A stretch of 64,000 bases of DNA. Origin: Corythucha ciliata. Taxonomy: Eukaryota > Arthropoda > Insecta > Hemiptera > Tingidae. The stretch's first letter is position 1, and every line of letters begins with the position of its first letter. The notes under the pieces are model-generated. The model searched no databases and was not told the DNA's origin. It saw only the letters and a list, made by a program, of their open reading frames with translations. The stretch lies in the NCBI GenBank assembly GCA_038030265.1, contig CM075942.1, forward strand, positions 40,638,751-40,702,750, in the 5' to 3' direction. Below are positions 1 through 10,925 of this stretch, one piece after another. The position numbers were made by a program, and so were the translations under genes.

Positions 1-275
1 ACTGCTGAATTCCTTGTACGAATCGTTACTCAAGGATCCTTTATGATTATGTCCGAAGCATACGAAGGCCATTCCAGTGAAAAAATTATCGCTGAAAATT
101 GCAGCATCCTTGATCAACTAATTCCGGGAGACTTACTGCTGGGCGATCGTGGTTTTCACATACATGATCAGGTCAACCGTCACATGGCTGAAGTTAATGT
201 ACCTCCTTTCACCAAGGGGGTAAACCAATTAAACCCTATAGACGTCGAAAAGTGTCAAATTGCAGAAATCACATC
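1..275 (+). pseudogene. DDE_Tnp_4-type transposase fragment
   Basis: The frame starting at base 1 is open to 366 and enters from outside the window. It reads like the catalytic core of the DDE_Tnp_4 transposases (PIF/Harbinger and ISL2EU-like, often paired with THAP fingers). Visible family features are a 'SEAYEGHSSEK' segment, 'PGDLLLGDRGF' with the catalytic Asp next to Arg-Gly-Phe, 'VPPFTKG' and 'QLNPIDVEKCQIAEI'. After about base 275 the resemblance is lost and the frame runs into unrelated sequence, so the part with the last acidic residue is missing. It is a decayed copy, not a host gene. What can be seen is the motif order; the family assignment is from memory of the domain. The superfamily fits the TTA/TAA target duplications of several MITEs in this window, but nothing shows that this copy mobilised them. 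Confidence 0.75.
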
Positions 276-712
276 ATGCTTATTTACTTTATCGGTGACA
301 ACAATGAGATTGTTCATTATGACGTGTCCGATGGATTTTACGAACCCCGATTTAAAATTGGTGTAGGACTCCAAGGTTTTGTAGTTCTTGAATTGCACCA
401 TCGTATAAGCACTCACACCGAAGACCAAATAATAGACGAAGTCCATGTTAAAGGAGGAAAGTGACGTGCATCTGAGGAGTAATCATCAATTCTTTGAACA
501 AAAATTTGAAAATTGCAATTACCTACCCCGCGATCTCCGATCAAACTTGTAAAGGAACGTTAAGCCCTATTCAGGGGAAATAATCTGAAAGTTTCCTTTA
601 TCGAATTAGCCATCTTATGCGTAGAGGCCTTTCAAGAACAGACCCCAATATCTATCAAATAACTCTGCCTTAATTTTAAGCCTTAAGCTTCCATTATAAG
701 GTGTTTGAATAA

Positions 713-898
713 GGCCGGTCGCCCACTGGAAGCGTTTTGGAGCGGCGCTACAACGAGCGTACATCTCAAAGCCTTAAATTGAATTGACTGCAGCTAAGCC
801 TGCAGTGGACGATGTCACATCCAATTTGAGCCTTTGGGATGAACTTTCGTTGTAGCGTCGCTCGAAAACGCTTCCAGTGGAAGACAGATCCAAGGCCC
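713..898. mobile_element. MITE, GGCCGGTCG family, decayed copy
   Basis: The left end reads GGCCGGTCGCCCACTGG and the right end carries the complement of CCACTGGAAGCG. The interior has the inverted pair GGAGCGGCGCTACAACG / CGTTGTAGCGTCGCTC. A better preserved copy lies at 59805-59986. The right terminus here is eroded. No coding capacity. Confidence 0.7.
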
Positions 899-1273
899 CT
901 GAATACGAACGAATAGGGAAAAAACAAATTCCATAATAAATAACAAACAAATAAGGTAACAATAAATAACAAACAAACAAATATTCCATAAAACAATAAC
1001 TCAATAAATAAGGAGCTTACAATCTTACAAGTGGGTCGACACCAAGTGCAGTAATTTTGGCATGGTAACGCTCTCCGAGAGCATCGACAAGGCTTTCAGC
1101 GTATGAGCTTAGCTTTGTGGGGTCCATTTTAATTCAAAATAATTATATAAAGTCACAGGAGGGAGCTTTATAATAAGAAAAATGAATTTTTCTTAAAATT
1201 CTCTATACGAAGACACAGCAAGCTGCCCACCAAATTAGAATTTTCACTCTTATCAGTGAAGGTTAGGCATTCG

Positions 1274-2160
1274 TGTCCGCTCCCGATTGGTGGCGAGCAG
1301 CGCCGCCAGCGCTGTGTCAATGGCAAGAAGATGAATTAATACGGTCCAAATGTAAACTACCTCTCGATTACAAGGGAGCTTGAGTTCAGTTTTGTTATTT
1401 TAGTGCGTTTTTGCTTATTTATTATTACTTTTTTTTTCGCGAAAATGCTGAGAATTGACGAAATTTGTGAAGTGTGCGATTGCACCCATAAATCTAAAAA
1501 TTTCAAGGAGGCCGAAGAACTTACAGCGGCCGGTCTCTTTGTCCTCGCAGGGAAATTTCCTTCAGATTGTGAAGGCGTTCTTCTCGCGTGCATCGTTAGG
1601 AGCTCTTCGTCGCCTGACAAGACTTACCAGATTGAAGGAGTTCTAGCGAGCCAGGCCAATTGTTTGAGTGTTACTAAAGTCAAGTGTAGTAATTGTAAGA
1701 CAGGAGTCATATAGCTCAGGTTCTTCCAAACACGTTGTTGCCTCCTTGATGTCCGTCAATCGGTACGTTGTAGTTCTCAAATTTTTTGCTTTGCTTGAAG
1801 GCACCTACTTCTACAACAAGTAGACAAGTACTACACAAGTAAACACCCTGAGTTGCCAAGCATAGCAGACAAAACCGAAGAAATTTCGGCTCGCTAGACG
1901 TCCTTCACCTGGTAAATCTTGTCAGGCGAGGAAGAGCTCCTAACGATGCACGCGAGATGAACACCTCCACCATCTGAAGGCAAATTCCCACGAGACCACA
2001 GCTATATGTTCTTCGGCCTCCATGAAATTTCTAGATTTATGGGTGCAATCTCACACTTCAAAAATTTCGTCAGTTCTGTACAGGTCTGGACTGTATTAAT
2101 TCATCTTGTTGCCATTGACACAGCACTGGCAGCGCTGCTCGCCTCCAATCCGGAGCGCGC
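1274..2160. repeat. Foldback repeat with ~300-400 bp arms
   Basis: Sequence at about 1274-1690 recurs in inverted orientation at about 1870-2160. For example, GTGTCAATGGCAAGAAGATG at 1314 matches the complement of the stretch around 2093-2125, and the 'cccataaatctaaaaatttc' block at 1486 matches the complement near 2029-2051. A 103-codon open frame (1403-1714) lies mostly in the left arm and is not repeated as an intact frame on the right. It matches no family I know, so I do not call it a gene. Probably a non-autonomous foldback transposon or two inverted copies of one. Confidence 0.65.
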
Positions 2161-2267
2161 TCAGGCGGTTTTAAGTGAAGGAGTCCCTGGGAGATTGAAG
2201 GTTTCGGTGTCATGGGTTTCCCATACAAATTCTTAATAGTAACGTGGTTGATCGCTCTAGATAGTGG

Positions 2268-4694
2268 TTTTTTATTTTTCAATTAGTTTTCATTTGCTCG
2301 AATTGTGTTGTAAAAGGACGACAATCAAGTCTTGATGTGACCTGTATCTAAAACGAACGTTTCGGTTGACGGAATGGGAAGCCGACATCGGGGCTAAAGA
2401 GGTTATATTTAGATGGACTGTTATCTACCCAGCCCACCCATGCAATCCTATGCAAATCGTGATAAGGTAACCTTTGTGTAACCTATACCTACATAAAAAA
2501 AGTTAGCCCCGATGTCCGGATCTCGACGGAATCAGGTAGGATTAATGTGTGCTTCGTTGCCACTTGGGAACGAAGGATGGCGTCAACCTTCACTACTTCC
2601 CTCGCCGGAAAAAATTAGTCTTTATTGCGAATTTTATAGCCATTGGCTCTAGCTAGCGGCTACTAAATCATGAGTTGCGACTTACATTAATTCCAAGTAA
2701 TTCATTTTTGAACTTCCTTCAATATGCTTGTCGGACCACCGTTACGTAAATTGATAGTTCAACGCAGTTTCTAGAAAAAGTATAGTATAAGGCACATAGT
2801 ATAGGGAAGCATTTTTATAGGTTGTATAGACACCACTCAACACAAGCCACAAACATACAGAGTGTTCTACTAAGCGTACTACTAAGTAGGGCGAACCAAA
2901 ATGACTATATGGACATAGGGTCGGAAACGCTTTGTTTCGGAGTTACAGGGAATTTAGTGTTTTTAAAGCCAATCACCTCTTTTCCACAAAAAGCGGTCTT
3001 AACGGACTAACCGTTCAACATAGAACAAAATAAACTAAATTTCTGAAAAGAGCATAAAATTTAACATTGGAAAAATCAGGATTAGCATATTAAAATCGTA
3101 TTTATGTACGTTTAGTTATTTTTGGAAAAATCGAAAAAGTGTTACGTTGAATTTTCGTGTTTTTCAGAGGCAAATTTCGCTCAATCTTAAGTTGGTCGGG
3201 CATTGACCGATTATTGTAAAAGCATGCCCATTATGTGAGCTTTCAATTGGCGTAAAAAAATTGAAAATCGGTTGAGTTTTTAATGAGATATGACACGAAA
3301 GGTTCGGAAAAACAGTGCAAAATCGTCAAAATAAGCCATATTGCAACTGTCAGGAAAAATCGCCCAAACATTGTTTCCGACGTCAAAATAACCCCATAAT
3401 TCAAAGAACCAAAAAATTTAAGAAAAATCAGTGCACCATAGCCATCATCATCATCTCCCCACCACTTTCACTATCAAAGAATCAATTATTAAACAAATTA
3501 ACTGGTCTGATTCCTTCTAGTTTTCGACTGGTGCTATTTTTCAGACGTTTTTGTATAATAATCGCAGTGATTCACGCGCATGATATGATTTGTACCAGAA
3601 AAATAAATTTTGAACTAAAATACTTACGGAAGGATACCTGAAAAACTATAATTAAACGAGTATTTACTGGTGATAGTGGTGGGGGATAATGATGATGATG
3701 GATATGGGGCACTAATTTTTCTTAAATAATTTGTTTCTTTGAATTACGGGGTTATTTTGACGTCGAAAACAATTTTTGGGGATTTTACCTGGCAGCTGCA
3801 ATATGGCTTATTTTGACGATTTTACACTGTTTTTCCAAACCTTTCGTGTCATATCTCGGTACAAATCCAACCGATTTTCAATTTTCTTACGTCAATTGAA
3901 AGCTCACATAATGGGCATGATTTTACAATAATTGGTCAATGCCCGACCAACTGAAGATTGAGCGAAATTCGCCTCTGAAAGAAACACGAAAATTCAACGC
4001 AACACTAATTCGATTTTTCTAAAAATAACTAAACGTACTTAAAGACAATTTTAATATGTTATTCCTGATTTTCCCAATGTTAAATTTTGTGCTCTTTTCA
4101 GAAATGTAGTTTATTTTGTTCTATGTTGAACGGTTAGTCCGTTAAGACCGCTTTTTGTGGAAAAGGGGTGATTTGGCTTAAAAAACACTAAATTCCCTGT
4201 AACTCCGAAACAAAACTTTTCCGACCCTATGTCCATTTAGTCATTTTGGTTTGCCCTACTTAGTAGTACAACATGTGCAAGTATTGACGTTTCCTCCTGG
4301 AACACCCTGTAGTGCTTGTGAACAGGGCCTTACACACTTTCTCTAGAAACTACGCTCAACTATCAATTTACGTAACGGTGGTCCGACAAGCATATAGAAG
4401 GAAATTCAAAAGTGAATTACTTGGAATTAATGTAAGTCGCAACTCGTGATTTAGTAGCAGCTAGCTAGAGCCAATGGCTATAAAATTCGCAACAAACACT
4501 AATTTTTCCGGCGAGGGAAGTTGTGAAGGTTGACGCCATCCTTCGTTCCCAAGTGGCAACCAATAACACATCAATCCTACCTGATTCCGTCAACCGAAAC
4601 GTTCGTTTTAGATACAGGTCACATCAAGACTTGATTGTCAGCCTTTTGCAACTCAATTCGAGCAAATGAAAACTTATTAAAAAATAAAAAATTT
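2268..4694. repeat. Giant inverted repeat, ~1.0-1.2 kb arms
   Basis: The left arm (2268-3480) and right arm (3665-4694) are reverse complements over almost their full length, with a ~185 bp loop. Matching landmarks include the outer ATTAGTTTTCATTTGCTCGA and its complement near 4675, the block CAATCAAGTCTTGATGTGAC at 2325/4618-4645, the Asp-rich looking CATCATCATCATCTCCCC at 3440 and GATGATGATGGATATGGGG at 3690. The left arm is longer because a 149-bp MITE sits in it (2376-2524). No long open frame survives. It looks like a foldback element or two head-to-head copies of one transposon; scattered mismatches show it is not a recent perfect palindrome. Confidence 0.85.
2376..2524. mobile_element. 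149-bp MITE with 8-bp target duplication
   Basis: Flanked by the direct repeat GACGGAAT at 2368-2375 and 2525-2532. Its sub-termini are inverted copies of GACATCGGGGCTAA (2384 and 2498-2515). The opposite arm of the host inverted repeat, near 4585-4600, carries the uninterrupted site with a single copy of GACGGAAT (read on the minus strand), so filled and empty sites are both visible in this window. An 8-bp duplication is typical of hAT-like and some other cut-and-paste elements; the termini are not the usual hAT CARNG. Confidence 0.85.
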
Positions 4695-7600
4695 CGCTCC
4701 GGCAGCTGCCGGTCGGAAAGAGTGCATTTCACTCCGTATACGGATACCCTAAGCCGTCCCAGAAGTAATAATTTTGATACCATAATTTGATTCATTAAGC
4801 CGAACTTCTTCCTCTATTTTCACCACCCTCTCTTCAAAAATGTCGAAATGTTTCGGTAGTTTTCCAAGGGCTTTATTATATTAATTTTTGTGCCGTATTT
4901 TATAATACCTAAACGTGTGAATTTGAGCGATTTTTTGTAATTTCATCCCCCATTTCACCCTCCCCCATCAAAGTTTTCGATAAATCTCAATGGAACACAG
5001 GGCTTTCGTTATATTGAATTATTGAGTCGAATTTTAGAGCGCTAAGATGAACTAGTGAAGTTCCACGCTATTTTTACAATTCCACTCCGGAAGGACCACC
5101 CCCACCACCTTGACTTTTTCGAAAAATTAAAATGGGAATCAAAGGCTACTATAACATGAAGTATACGTACCGAACATAATGTTTCTAGAATCAACGCCAA
5201 AGTGCGTTCCGCTAAATTGATTTCTTCGAGAGTTATCGTGCTAACAAGACCACACACTTACTTCCACCCGGGGAGCAACACCCCCTCCCCTTCGACTTTT
5301 TCAAAAAATTAAAATGGGAGTCAAAGGCTACTCTAACATGGAGTATACGACTGAATATGATGCTTCTAGAATCAACTGGTGATTTATAGTGACTTTTTGA
5401 CCATTTCATCCCCTATTTCCCCCCTCCACCTCAACCGATTTGGCCCAAATGTAGTACCGACCGGGGTCTTATGACTGCTGATTTTTGTGCCAAAGCGCGT
5501 TCCGCTAAATTGATTTCTTCGAGAGTTATCGTGCTAACAAGAAAACGGCCATAATATTATAAACATATGTATATTTGTGTATACAGGGTGGAAGGGGATA
5601 AGTGTGACAAAAATTTTTGGGTGATAGTAGGCCTCATTTGCGACCGAAATTACCATATACACCATGGTCCGAAAATCAAAACCCTTCGAGATATGATTTT
5701 TCTAACGATTTTTAAGGCTTACATCATTTTTTTAAACTAACGGCGAGAAACTCGCATTTAATTTGAATTTTTGCAACTTTTGGTGGTGGATTCGGAAAGA
5801 GCACACCATATTCTGTTAGGATTAACCATTTTCGATAGACGTTAACTATTTTATGTGCCCTTAAATGCGGCTCAAAGTCGTGCAAATCGGGGAATTAATT
5901 TTTTTAAAAAAGTCAGTCCCCGTTTGTCCACACTAAATCTGAGTGAACGGACAACCCGTGATTCAGAAAAACATCATCAAAGTGTCCTTTACAAAAATAG
6001 TCATAAGCGTTTTCTTAGTTGTTTGGAGATTTTTCGTCAGAAATGATGATTTCTTAGAAAAAATAATGATTTTTCTCTTCAAAATCGCTTGTTTTGACCT
6101 GAAAATTTTGAACAAGTTTTGCGATTTTAACGTGATAAAAAGCACTAAAACCTAATCCAAAGATATACGTTGAATCAAACTGATTATGCCCGTCTACCAA
6201 AGTAACAAAAAATGTCGCTGGTTGGGCTTGCGCGTTATGAAAAAAGTGAAGCAAACACCTTAGTCACGTGACTTGGGTAATTTCTTCCCGCGTTCTTTTA
6301 AATTCTTGTACTTCTCAATCTCCCCGAAAGTCTGAGGGGGTTTAAACTTTTATTTATTCATGTGGAAGGATTGATAGGTATGCCTCATCAAAAAAAAAAA
6401 AAAAATTTGGAAAATGTGAAACTTCCTCATTCCACCGAGAGCTAATCTTACTGGCTCGACCATTTTTATTTTACTTGAACGTTCTGTAAACACAAGTATC
6501 CATGCGAGCCTAGAGGAAGTAAATAGGGAAGGAATGAAATGAAATTTCGACATCAACTCTTTATATTTCCAACAAATAAATAAGTAAATACAAAGGCACG
6601 AGCGTTCTTAAAAGAACGGTTGAAATACGGAAAATAGAAAAGGACACAGGGAAATTAGAAAGAAAAATAATACACAACAAATCACCAACGCAAGCAAACA
6701 GAGCAATGACCGACTTCTTGGGGAAGATTATTAAAGAAGGTTGCAGAGCAACTTGGTGCGAAAACGTTAGGAGGGGGAAGACACACAGGTCACGTGACTT
6801 GGGTAATTTCAAGGGGCCCCCAACCGAACCCTCGTCGAGCTGATGTCTGAAGTCTGAGGAAGGATAAGACCCGAAAAGGCCCCCAACCCTCGTCCCTCGT
6901 TACCACGCTTTTCTCTCAACGTTCTTGGCTCTCTTGTCTCTTGACTTCGCTATTTAAAACTCTTCTTTCTTCTCAAACCCTTGCCGGGGTGCTTTCCAGA
7001 AGGCTTTCTTTTTTAGTGCATTTCATTCTGAAAATGCACTATTGGTCTCGTCGTGATGGTGGCAAACATGGGTCATGTCATGTTTTTTTCACGTTTCAGA
7101 ACCTCTAGAACACGAATTCAGTGGTCTCCAGGATATATATATATATATATATATGGCCGTTTCCTTGTTAGCACGATAACTCTCGAAGAAATTAATTTAG
7201 CGGAACGCACTTTGGCACAAAAATCAGTAGTCAAAAGACCCCGGTCGATATTGTTTTTGGGTGAAATCGGTCAAGGTGGAGGGGTGGGGAATAGGGGTTA
7301 AATGGTCAAAAAATCACTATAATTCACCAGTTGATTCTAGAAGCATTAAATTCGGTACGTATACTCCATGTTAGACTAGCCTTTGATTCCCATTTTAATT
7401 TTTTGAAAAAGTCGAAGGGGAGGGGGTATTGCCCTCGGAGTGGAAGTGTAAAAATAGCGTTGAACTTCACTAGTTCATCTTAGCGCTCTAAAATTCGACT
7501 CAATAATTTGATGTAACGAAAGCCCTGGGTTCCATTGAGATTTATCGAAAACTTTGATGGGGGAGGGTGAAATGGGGGATGAAATTTCAAAAAATCGCTT

Positions 7601-7840
7601 AAATTCACACGTTTAGGTATTATAAAATACGGCACAAAAATTTAATTTAACAAAGCCCTTGGAAAACTACCGAAACTTTTCGACATTTTTGAAGAGAGGG
7701 TGGTGAAAATAGAGGAAGCAGTTCGGCTTAATGAAACAAATTATGGTATCAAAATTATTACTTCTGGGACGGCTTAGGGTATCCGTATACGGAATGAAAT
7801 GCACTCTTTCCGACCGCCAGCTGCCGGAGCGAATTTTTTT
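4691..7840. repeat. Inverted-repeat element, arms ~0.7-0.86 kb
   Basis: The left arm, 4691-5553, begins TTTCGCTCCGGCAGCTG and ends at ...AACGGCCAT. The right arm, 7152-7840, is its reverse complement. Shared landmarks: GTATACGGATACCCTAAGCC, GACGGCTTAGGGTATCC, and TTAGCACGATAACTCTCG with its complement. The left arm is longer because a block around GGGAATCAAAGGCTACT is duplicated within it. A same-family copy stands at 36249-36951 and a ~60 bp piece at 22707-22770. The 1.6 kb between the arms has no recognised coding region; it holds a direct repeat of GTCACGTGACTTGGGTAATT at 6264 and 6789, an AT microsatellite (7133-7154) and one arm of another inverted pair (5584-5860). Confidence 0.8.
5584..5860. 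repeat. Inverted repeat arm, partner at 9994-10270
   Basis: It starts CAGGGTGGAAGGGGATAAGT and its reverse complement ends at 10270. Similarity runs through the GATATGATTTTTCTAACG and CATTTTCGATAGACGTTAA blocks to the inner edge. Because the partner lies outside the 4691-7840 element, the two inverted pairs interleave instead of nesting, which implies rearrangement or independent insertions of one family. Confidence 0.75.
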
Positions 7841-7967
7841 ATTTTCCTCTCCGTAGGAAGCTAGCTCGCTCCTATTAAAAAATAGTCGAGCATTCGAGCT
7901 TATTTTAAATACCTTCTTCACTGGTTTTTTTCGGCTGTAGGACGAATGCGCCAATTTCCAAAAAGTA

Positions 7968-9150
7968 GCAACCCTTTTGCGCCAGTGACGTTATAAATGA
8001 TAGGTTCCTTTGCGCCAAAGCAAAATGAAGGAATGGTGGTCAAATGCGCCAAAGCAAAATTGCACTTCTACTGAAGCAATTATTTAATTTCATTTAGGTA
8101 CCTACATACCTACTAACAATTTAGGAAATACATATTAACAAAATACAAAAAAACTACAAAATATTCGTCGGTAGGTACCTAAAAATCGTCGTTGTTTCAA
8201 ATCATCAGCTGGTCGTAGTGCAGTTGTGTCATGCGGGTTGCTTCATGAGTCCCATCTGAGTTATGTACTGTATTCGTGTCGTGCATAGTAAGCGGAGATT
8301 ACGTTCAGTGGTTAAAAGGACTATGTGACTTCCCTCAACCACATGTATGAACTTCTCATTATCACTTGTAACGAGGTGACCTGATAGTACAGTACATTGA
8401 TGTACTGCTTCGTCGATGGTTTTTGGAAATCGTGGATATTGTTTTCTTTTCTTTCTATACAGCGCTTTTCGAATATTGTGAACATCTGTACTTACAATCA
8501 TACTGTTCTCGATTGCACACAGTTCGGTTCTTATGAGCTTGGAAGGCCGAGAATGTACATCACTTTCTGCTTTACGTTTACACACGTTTCTAATGATGTG
8601 ACTTTCAACACTTCAATCGTCGGCAGCCAGGTGATTGTGGTCGGTAGTTGTAAACACGTGAGAACCAGTGGAATCAGTAATCATTTTGCTGGCACACGAC
8701 TTTACTGTACACCTCCACGTAACTTTGCCATCACTCATATCCCGGTACCGTCGAAATTTGAAATTTTCCAACACGATACACGGAACACCACGGTTAGTTT
8801 CAACAATTTTGTGCATCGCGACCCAGTTCAACTGAAGGCATGAGTGTTACTGCTCAACCCAAGGTCGATATCTTGTACAAGGCAATCCAAATGTTGAACA
8901 AACCAACATCTGTTTATACAAACATTACAGTTCACTTACCTCAACCACGACGCCAGTAAATAACTGCTCGATACAAAGTCGTTGGGATGTTCCACTCAAT
9001 ACGAGTTGATATAATACGAGGAACACTTTTCACTTTGGCGCATTAGGGCGATTCATGAGTTAGCTCGCTTTGGCGCAAAGAGCACCATTTTATGGCGCAA
9101 AAGGGTATGCTTTACTTTTATTACTTTGAGGATTGGCGCAAAAGGGGTTC
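7968..9150. mobile_element. FLYWCH/MULE-like element with GCGCCA subterminal repeats
   Basis: Both ends carry several copies of one short motif in opposite orientations. On the left: ACCCTTTTGCGCCA at 7971 and CCTTTGCGCCAAAGCAAAAT at about 8009, with another GCGCCAAAGCAAAAT near 8045. On the right: TTTGGCGCA near 9035, CTTTGGCGCAAAG near 9068, TGGCGCAAAAGGGT near 9093 and TGGCGCAAAAGGGGTT at 9134. Between them, on the minus strand, lies a FLYWCH-type zinc-finger frame. Arrays of a subterminal motif around such a gene fit a MULE-type transposon lacking a transposase. I could not settle a target duplication. Confidence 0.6.
8229..8831 (-). pseudogene. FLYWCH zinc-finger protein, one in-frame stop
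   Basis: The frame runs leftward from 8831. Its first 72 codons contain a FLYWCH-type zinc finger: a 'GVPCIVLENFKFRRYR' start, 'VTWRC', a second Cys-x4-Cys pair ('CTVKSC'), and a closing His-x-His ('DHNHL'). A TGA at 8613-8615 interrupts it, and the same frame then continues without shift for over 115 codons (8611 to 8229) with a Lys/Arg-rich segment and 'RFPKTIDEAV', the layout usual downstream of FLYWCH fingers in MULE-linked insect proteins. No MULE DDE domain follows. So it is either a truncated transposon gene with one nonsense change, or one whose finger alone is expressed. The motif repeats flanking it tie it to the element at 7968-9150. Confidence 0.65.
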
Positions 9151-9672
9151 ACCGTTTTTTTCAAAACCCGAGTTGGTGAAGAACGGTACACCCCCCCTTC
9201 GATTGGCTTAGCCAACAAGGCCTCCCCTTCCTTTAATACCTGTTCAGCCCTGCGTTCAGGTATCCTCCCGTCAACGTCTCGATAAGGGGTACTGGCCAAG
9301 CCAGCCTCCGGAAGAACGTTTGTTTCACGACCCAAGACAGTCCGCCTTGGCTCGTACGTTTTCCTTCCCCAAAGCGTCGTTCTCTTCACACTCCTTCTCC
9401 GGGAGTCGACTGCTTTATCTTCCTTTCTTTTCTACCACCTTTTCCCGTAGAGTATTTTGGCTCAGCCAAACTCTTCTGGTTAATTCTTTTTTTTTTTTTT
9501 CACCACAGATCGACCACGCAAGTCAAAGCGCTATGGCGCTTCTTCGGCTTGTACGTTCCAACCAAGGGGTCCTTGCTTCAATGCGCAAAGGACAAAAATC
9601 TCTCTAGTATATCTTTACCCTTAGATTAAACCGCTCCCCGAGGTAGAGAACCTTTAAAACACAGGTACTGCA
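9151..9672. other. No gene recognised
   Basis: Two overlapping frames of 95-99 codons exist (9090-9389 minus, 9320-9607 plus), but neither resembles a known family and neither has convincing splice context. A T-run is present at about 9488-9500. Part of the missing first exon of the downstream adenylosuccinate lyase gene could in principle be in this stretch, but I could not identify it. Confidence 0.4.
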
Positions 9673-9865
9673 ACACGGATTTCAGCGCCATATTTGGTCC
9701 CTCTGTCGTCATGGTAAACACACTATCATGAATGAAAAAATTGTCATCGCAACAGCAAACAAATTCGGAACGCGGTCGAAGTAAATAAAAATATCCTACT
9801 TGTCAATGAGATCAGGTGATAATTATAATCATATGAGGGACCAAGTATGGCGCCGATTCACGTGT
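9673..9865. mobile_element. 193-bp MITE with ~31-bp inverted ends
   Basis: The left end ACACGGATTTCAGCGCCATA and the right end GGCGCCGATTCACGTGT are reverse complements with few mismatches, extending inward through TTTGGTCCCTC / GAGGGACCAAG. No coding frame; no other copy was noticed. Confidence 0.65.
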
Positions 9866-9993
9866 CGTCTGGCTTCTTTTTTCTGTTAATTGTTCGAGGA
9901 AAAGTTTTGATTTTTATTAAATATTTATTTATGTTTTAATTATTAATGAAGACATAAGGTTTGATTGGCGAATTTCGAAAGTAAAATTTGGGG

Positions 9994-10270
9994 TAAAGCA
10001 CATAAAATAGTCAACGTCTATCGAAAATGGCTAATCCTGACAGGAAATAGTGTGCTAAATCCATCACCAAAAGTTCCAAAAATTCAAATTAAATGCGAGT
10101 ATTTCTCGCAGTTAGATTTTTAAAAAATATGTAAGCCTTAAAAATCGTTAGAAAATCATATCTGGAATGGTTTTGATTTTCGGAACATGGTGTATATGGT
10201 GATTTCGGTCGCAAATTAGGTCTACTTTTACCCAACTTTTTTTTGTCACACTTATCCCCTTCCACCCTGT
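9994..10270. repeat. Inverted repeat arm, partner at 5584-5860
   Basis: Reverse complement of the arm at 5584-5860, ending in ACTTATCCCCTTCCACCCTG. The arm is bordered on the right by a stretch leading into the GC-rich MITE at 10350. Confidence 0.75.
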
Positions 10271-10349
10271 ATTATGTATTTAAGAAATGAATAAATTGAT
10301 TTCCTTTCTTGAACAAACCCGAGTGCAAATGGACTGGACTTTACTCCTA

Positions 10350-10884
10350 AGGTGCCTTTACACTGCGCGAAACTTCCTCGCGAAACAGTTTCGCGAGTCA
10401 AGTCTCGCGTAATGTATATGGATGTTTCGCCCCGAAACACGTTGCGCGAGGCAGTCTCGAGGCGAGCCAACCGTTGTCGGTTTTTTAGCGCGCATCAAAG
10501 TGTTTCACCCTTCTTGTTTCGCTTAGTGTAGACGCCCCTTTTGTCTCGCGGTGAAAGGGGATGGGTGCTGAGGAAATAGTGAATGAAGTAGAAGTAGCGT
10601 TCATTTTCGGTGACGCAGATAGTGACCGGGTGAAACTTTTTTATTATTTTTTATTTATTATTGTGTCGTTCGTTTGTCCTCATTCGGTCGCAACCAACAA
10701 TGAAAAGGCCTCCGCAGTCCCCGGCACCGAAAAAACAATTCCTCTTGGCATGGCTGCCTCGCCCAAACTGGTGGCTCACCTTGCCTCGCCTCAATTGTTT
10801 CGCTTAGTGTAAACACCCCACGTTGCGCGAGGATTCCTCGCGAAACTGTTTCGCGAGGAAGTTTCGCGCAGTGTACAGGCACCT
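10350..10884. mobile_element. 535-bp GC-rich MITE in lyase intron 1
   Basis: Terminal inverted repeats AGGTGCCTTTACACTGCGCG and its complement at 10865-10884. Inside both ends are dense palindromes of the CTCGCGAAACAGTTTCGCGAG type. The flanks carry CTA on both sides (10347-10349 and 10885-10887), a possible 3-bp target duplication. The right end stops only 41 bp before the acceptor-side exon of adenylosuccinate lyase, so the element borders the branch-point region. No coding capacity. Confidence 0.75.
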
Positions 10885-10925
10885 CTAAAACCGGCCTTAT
10901 TCTCACCGGTCTCCTCGCTTTGCAG

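Noticed and set aside
1403..1714. 103-codon frame with several Cys pairs as a possible zinc-finger gene
   Set aside because: Sits in the arm of a foldback repeat, matches no known finger, and is not kept open in the other arm.
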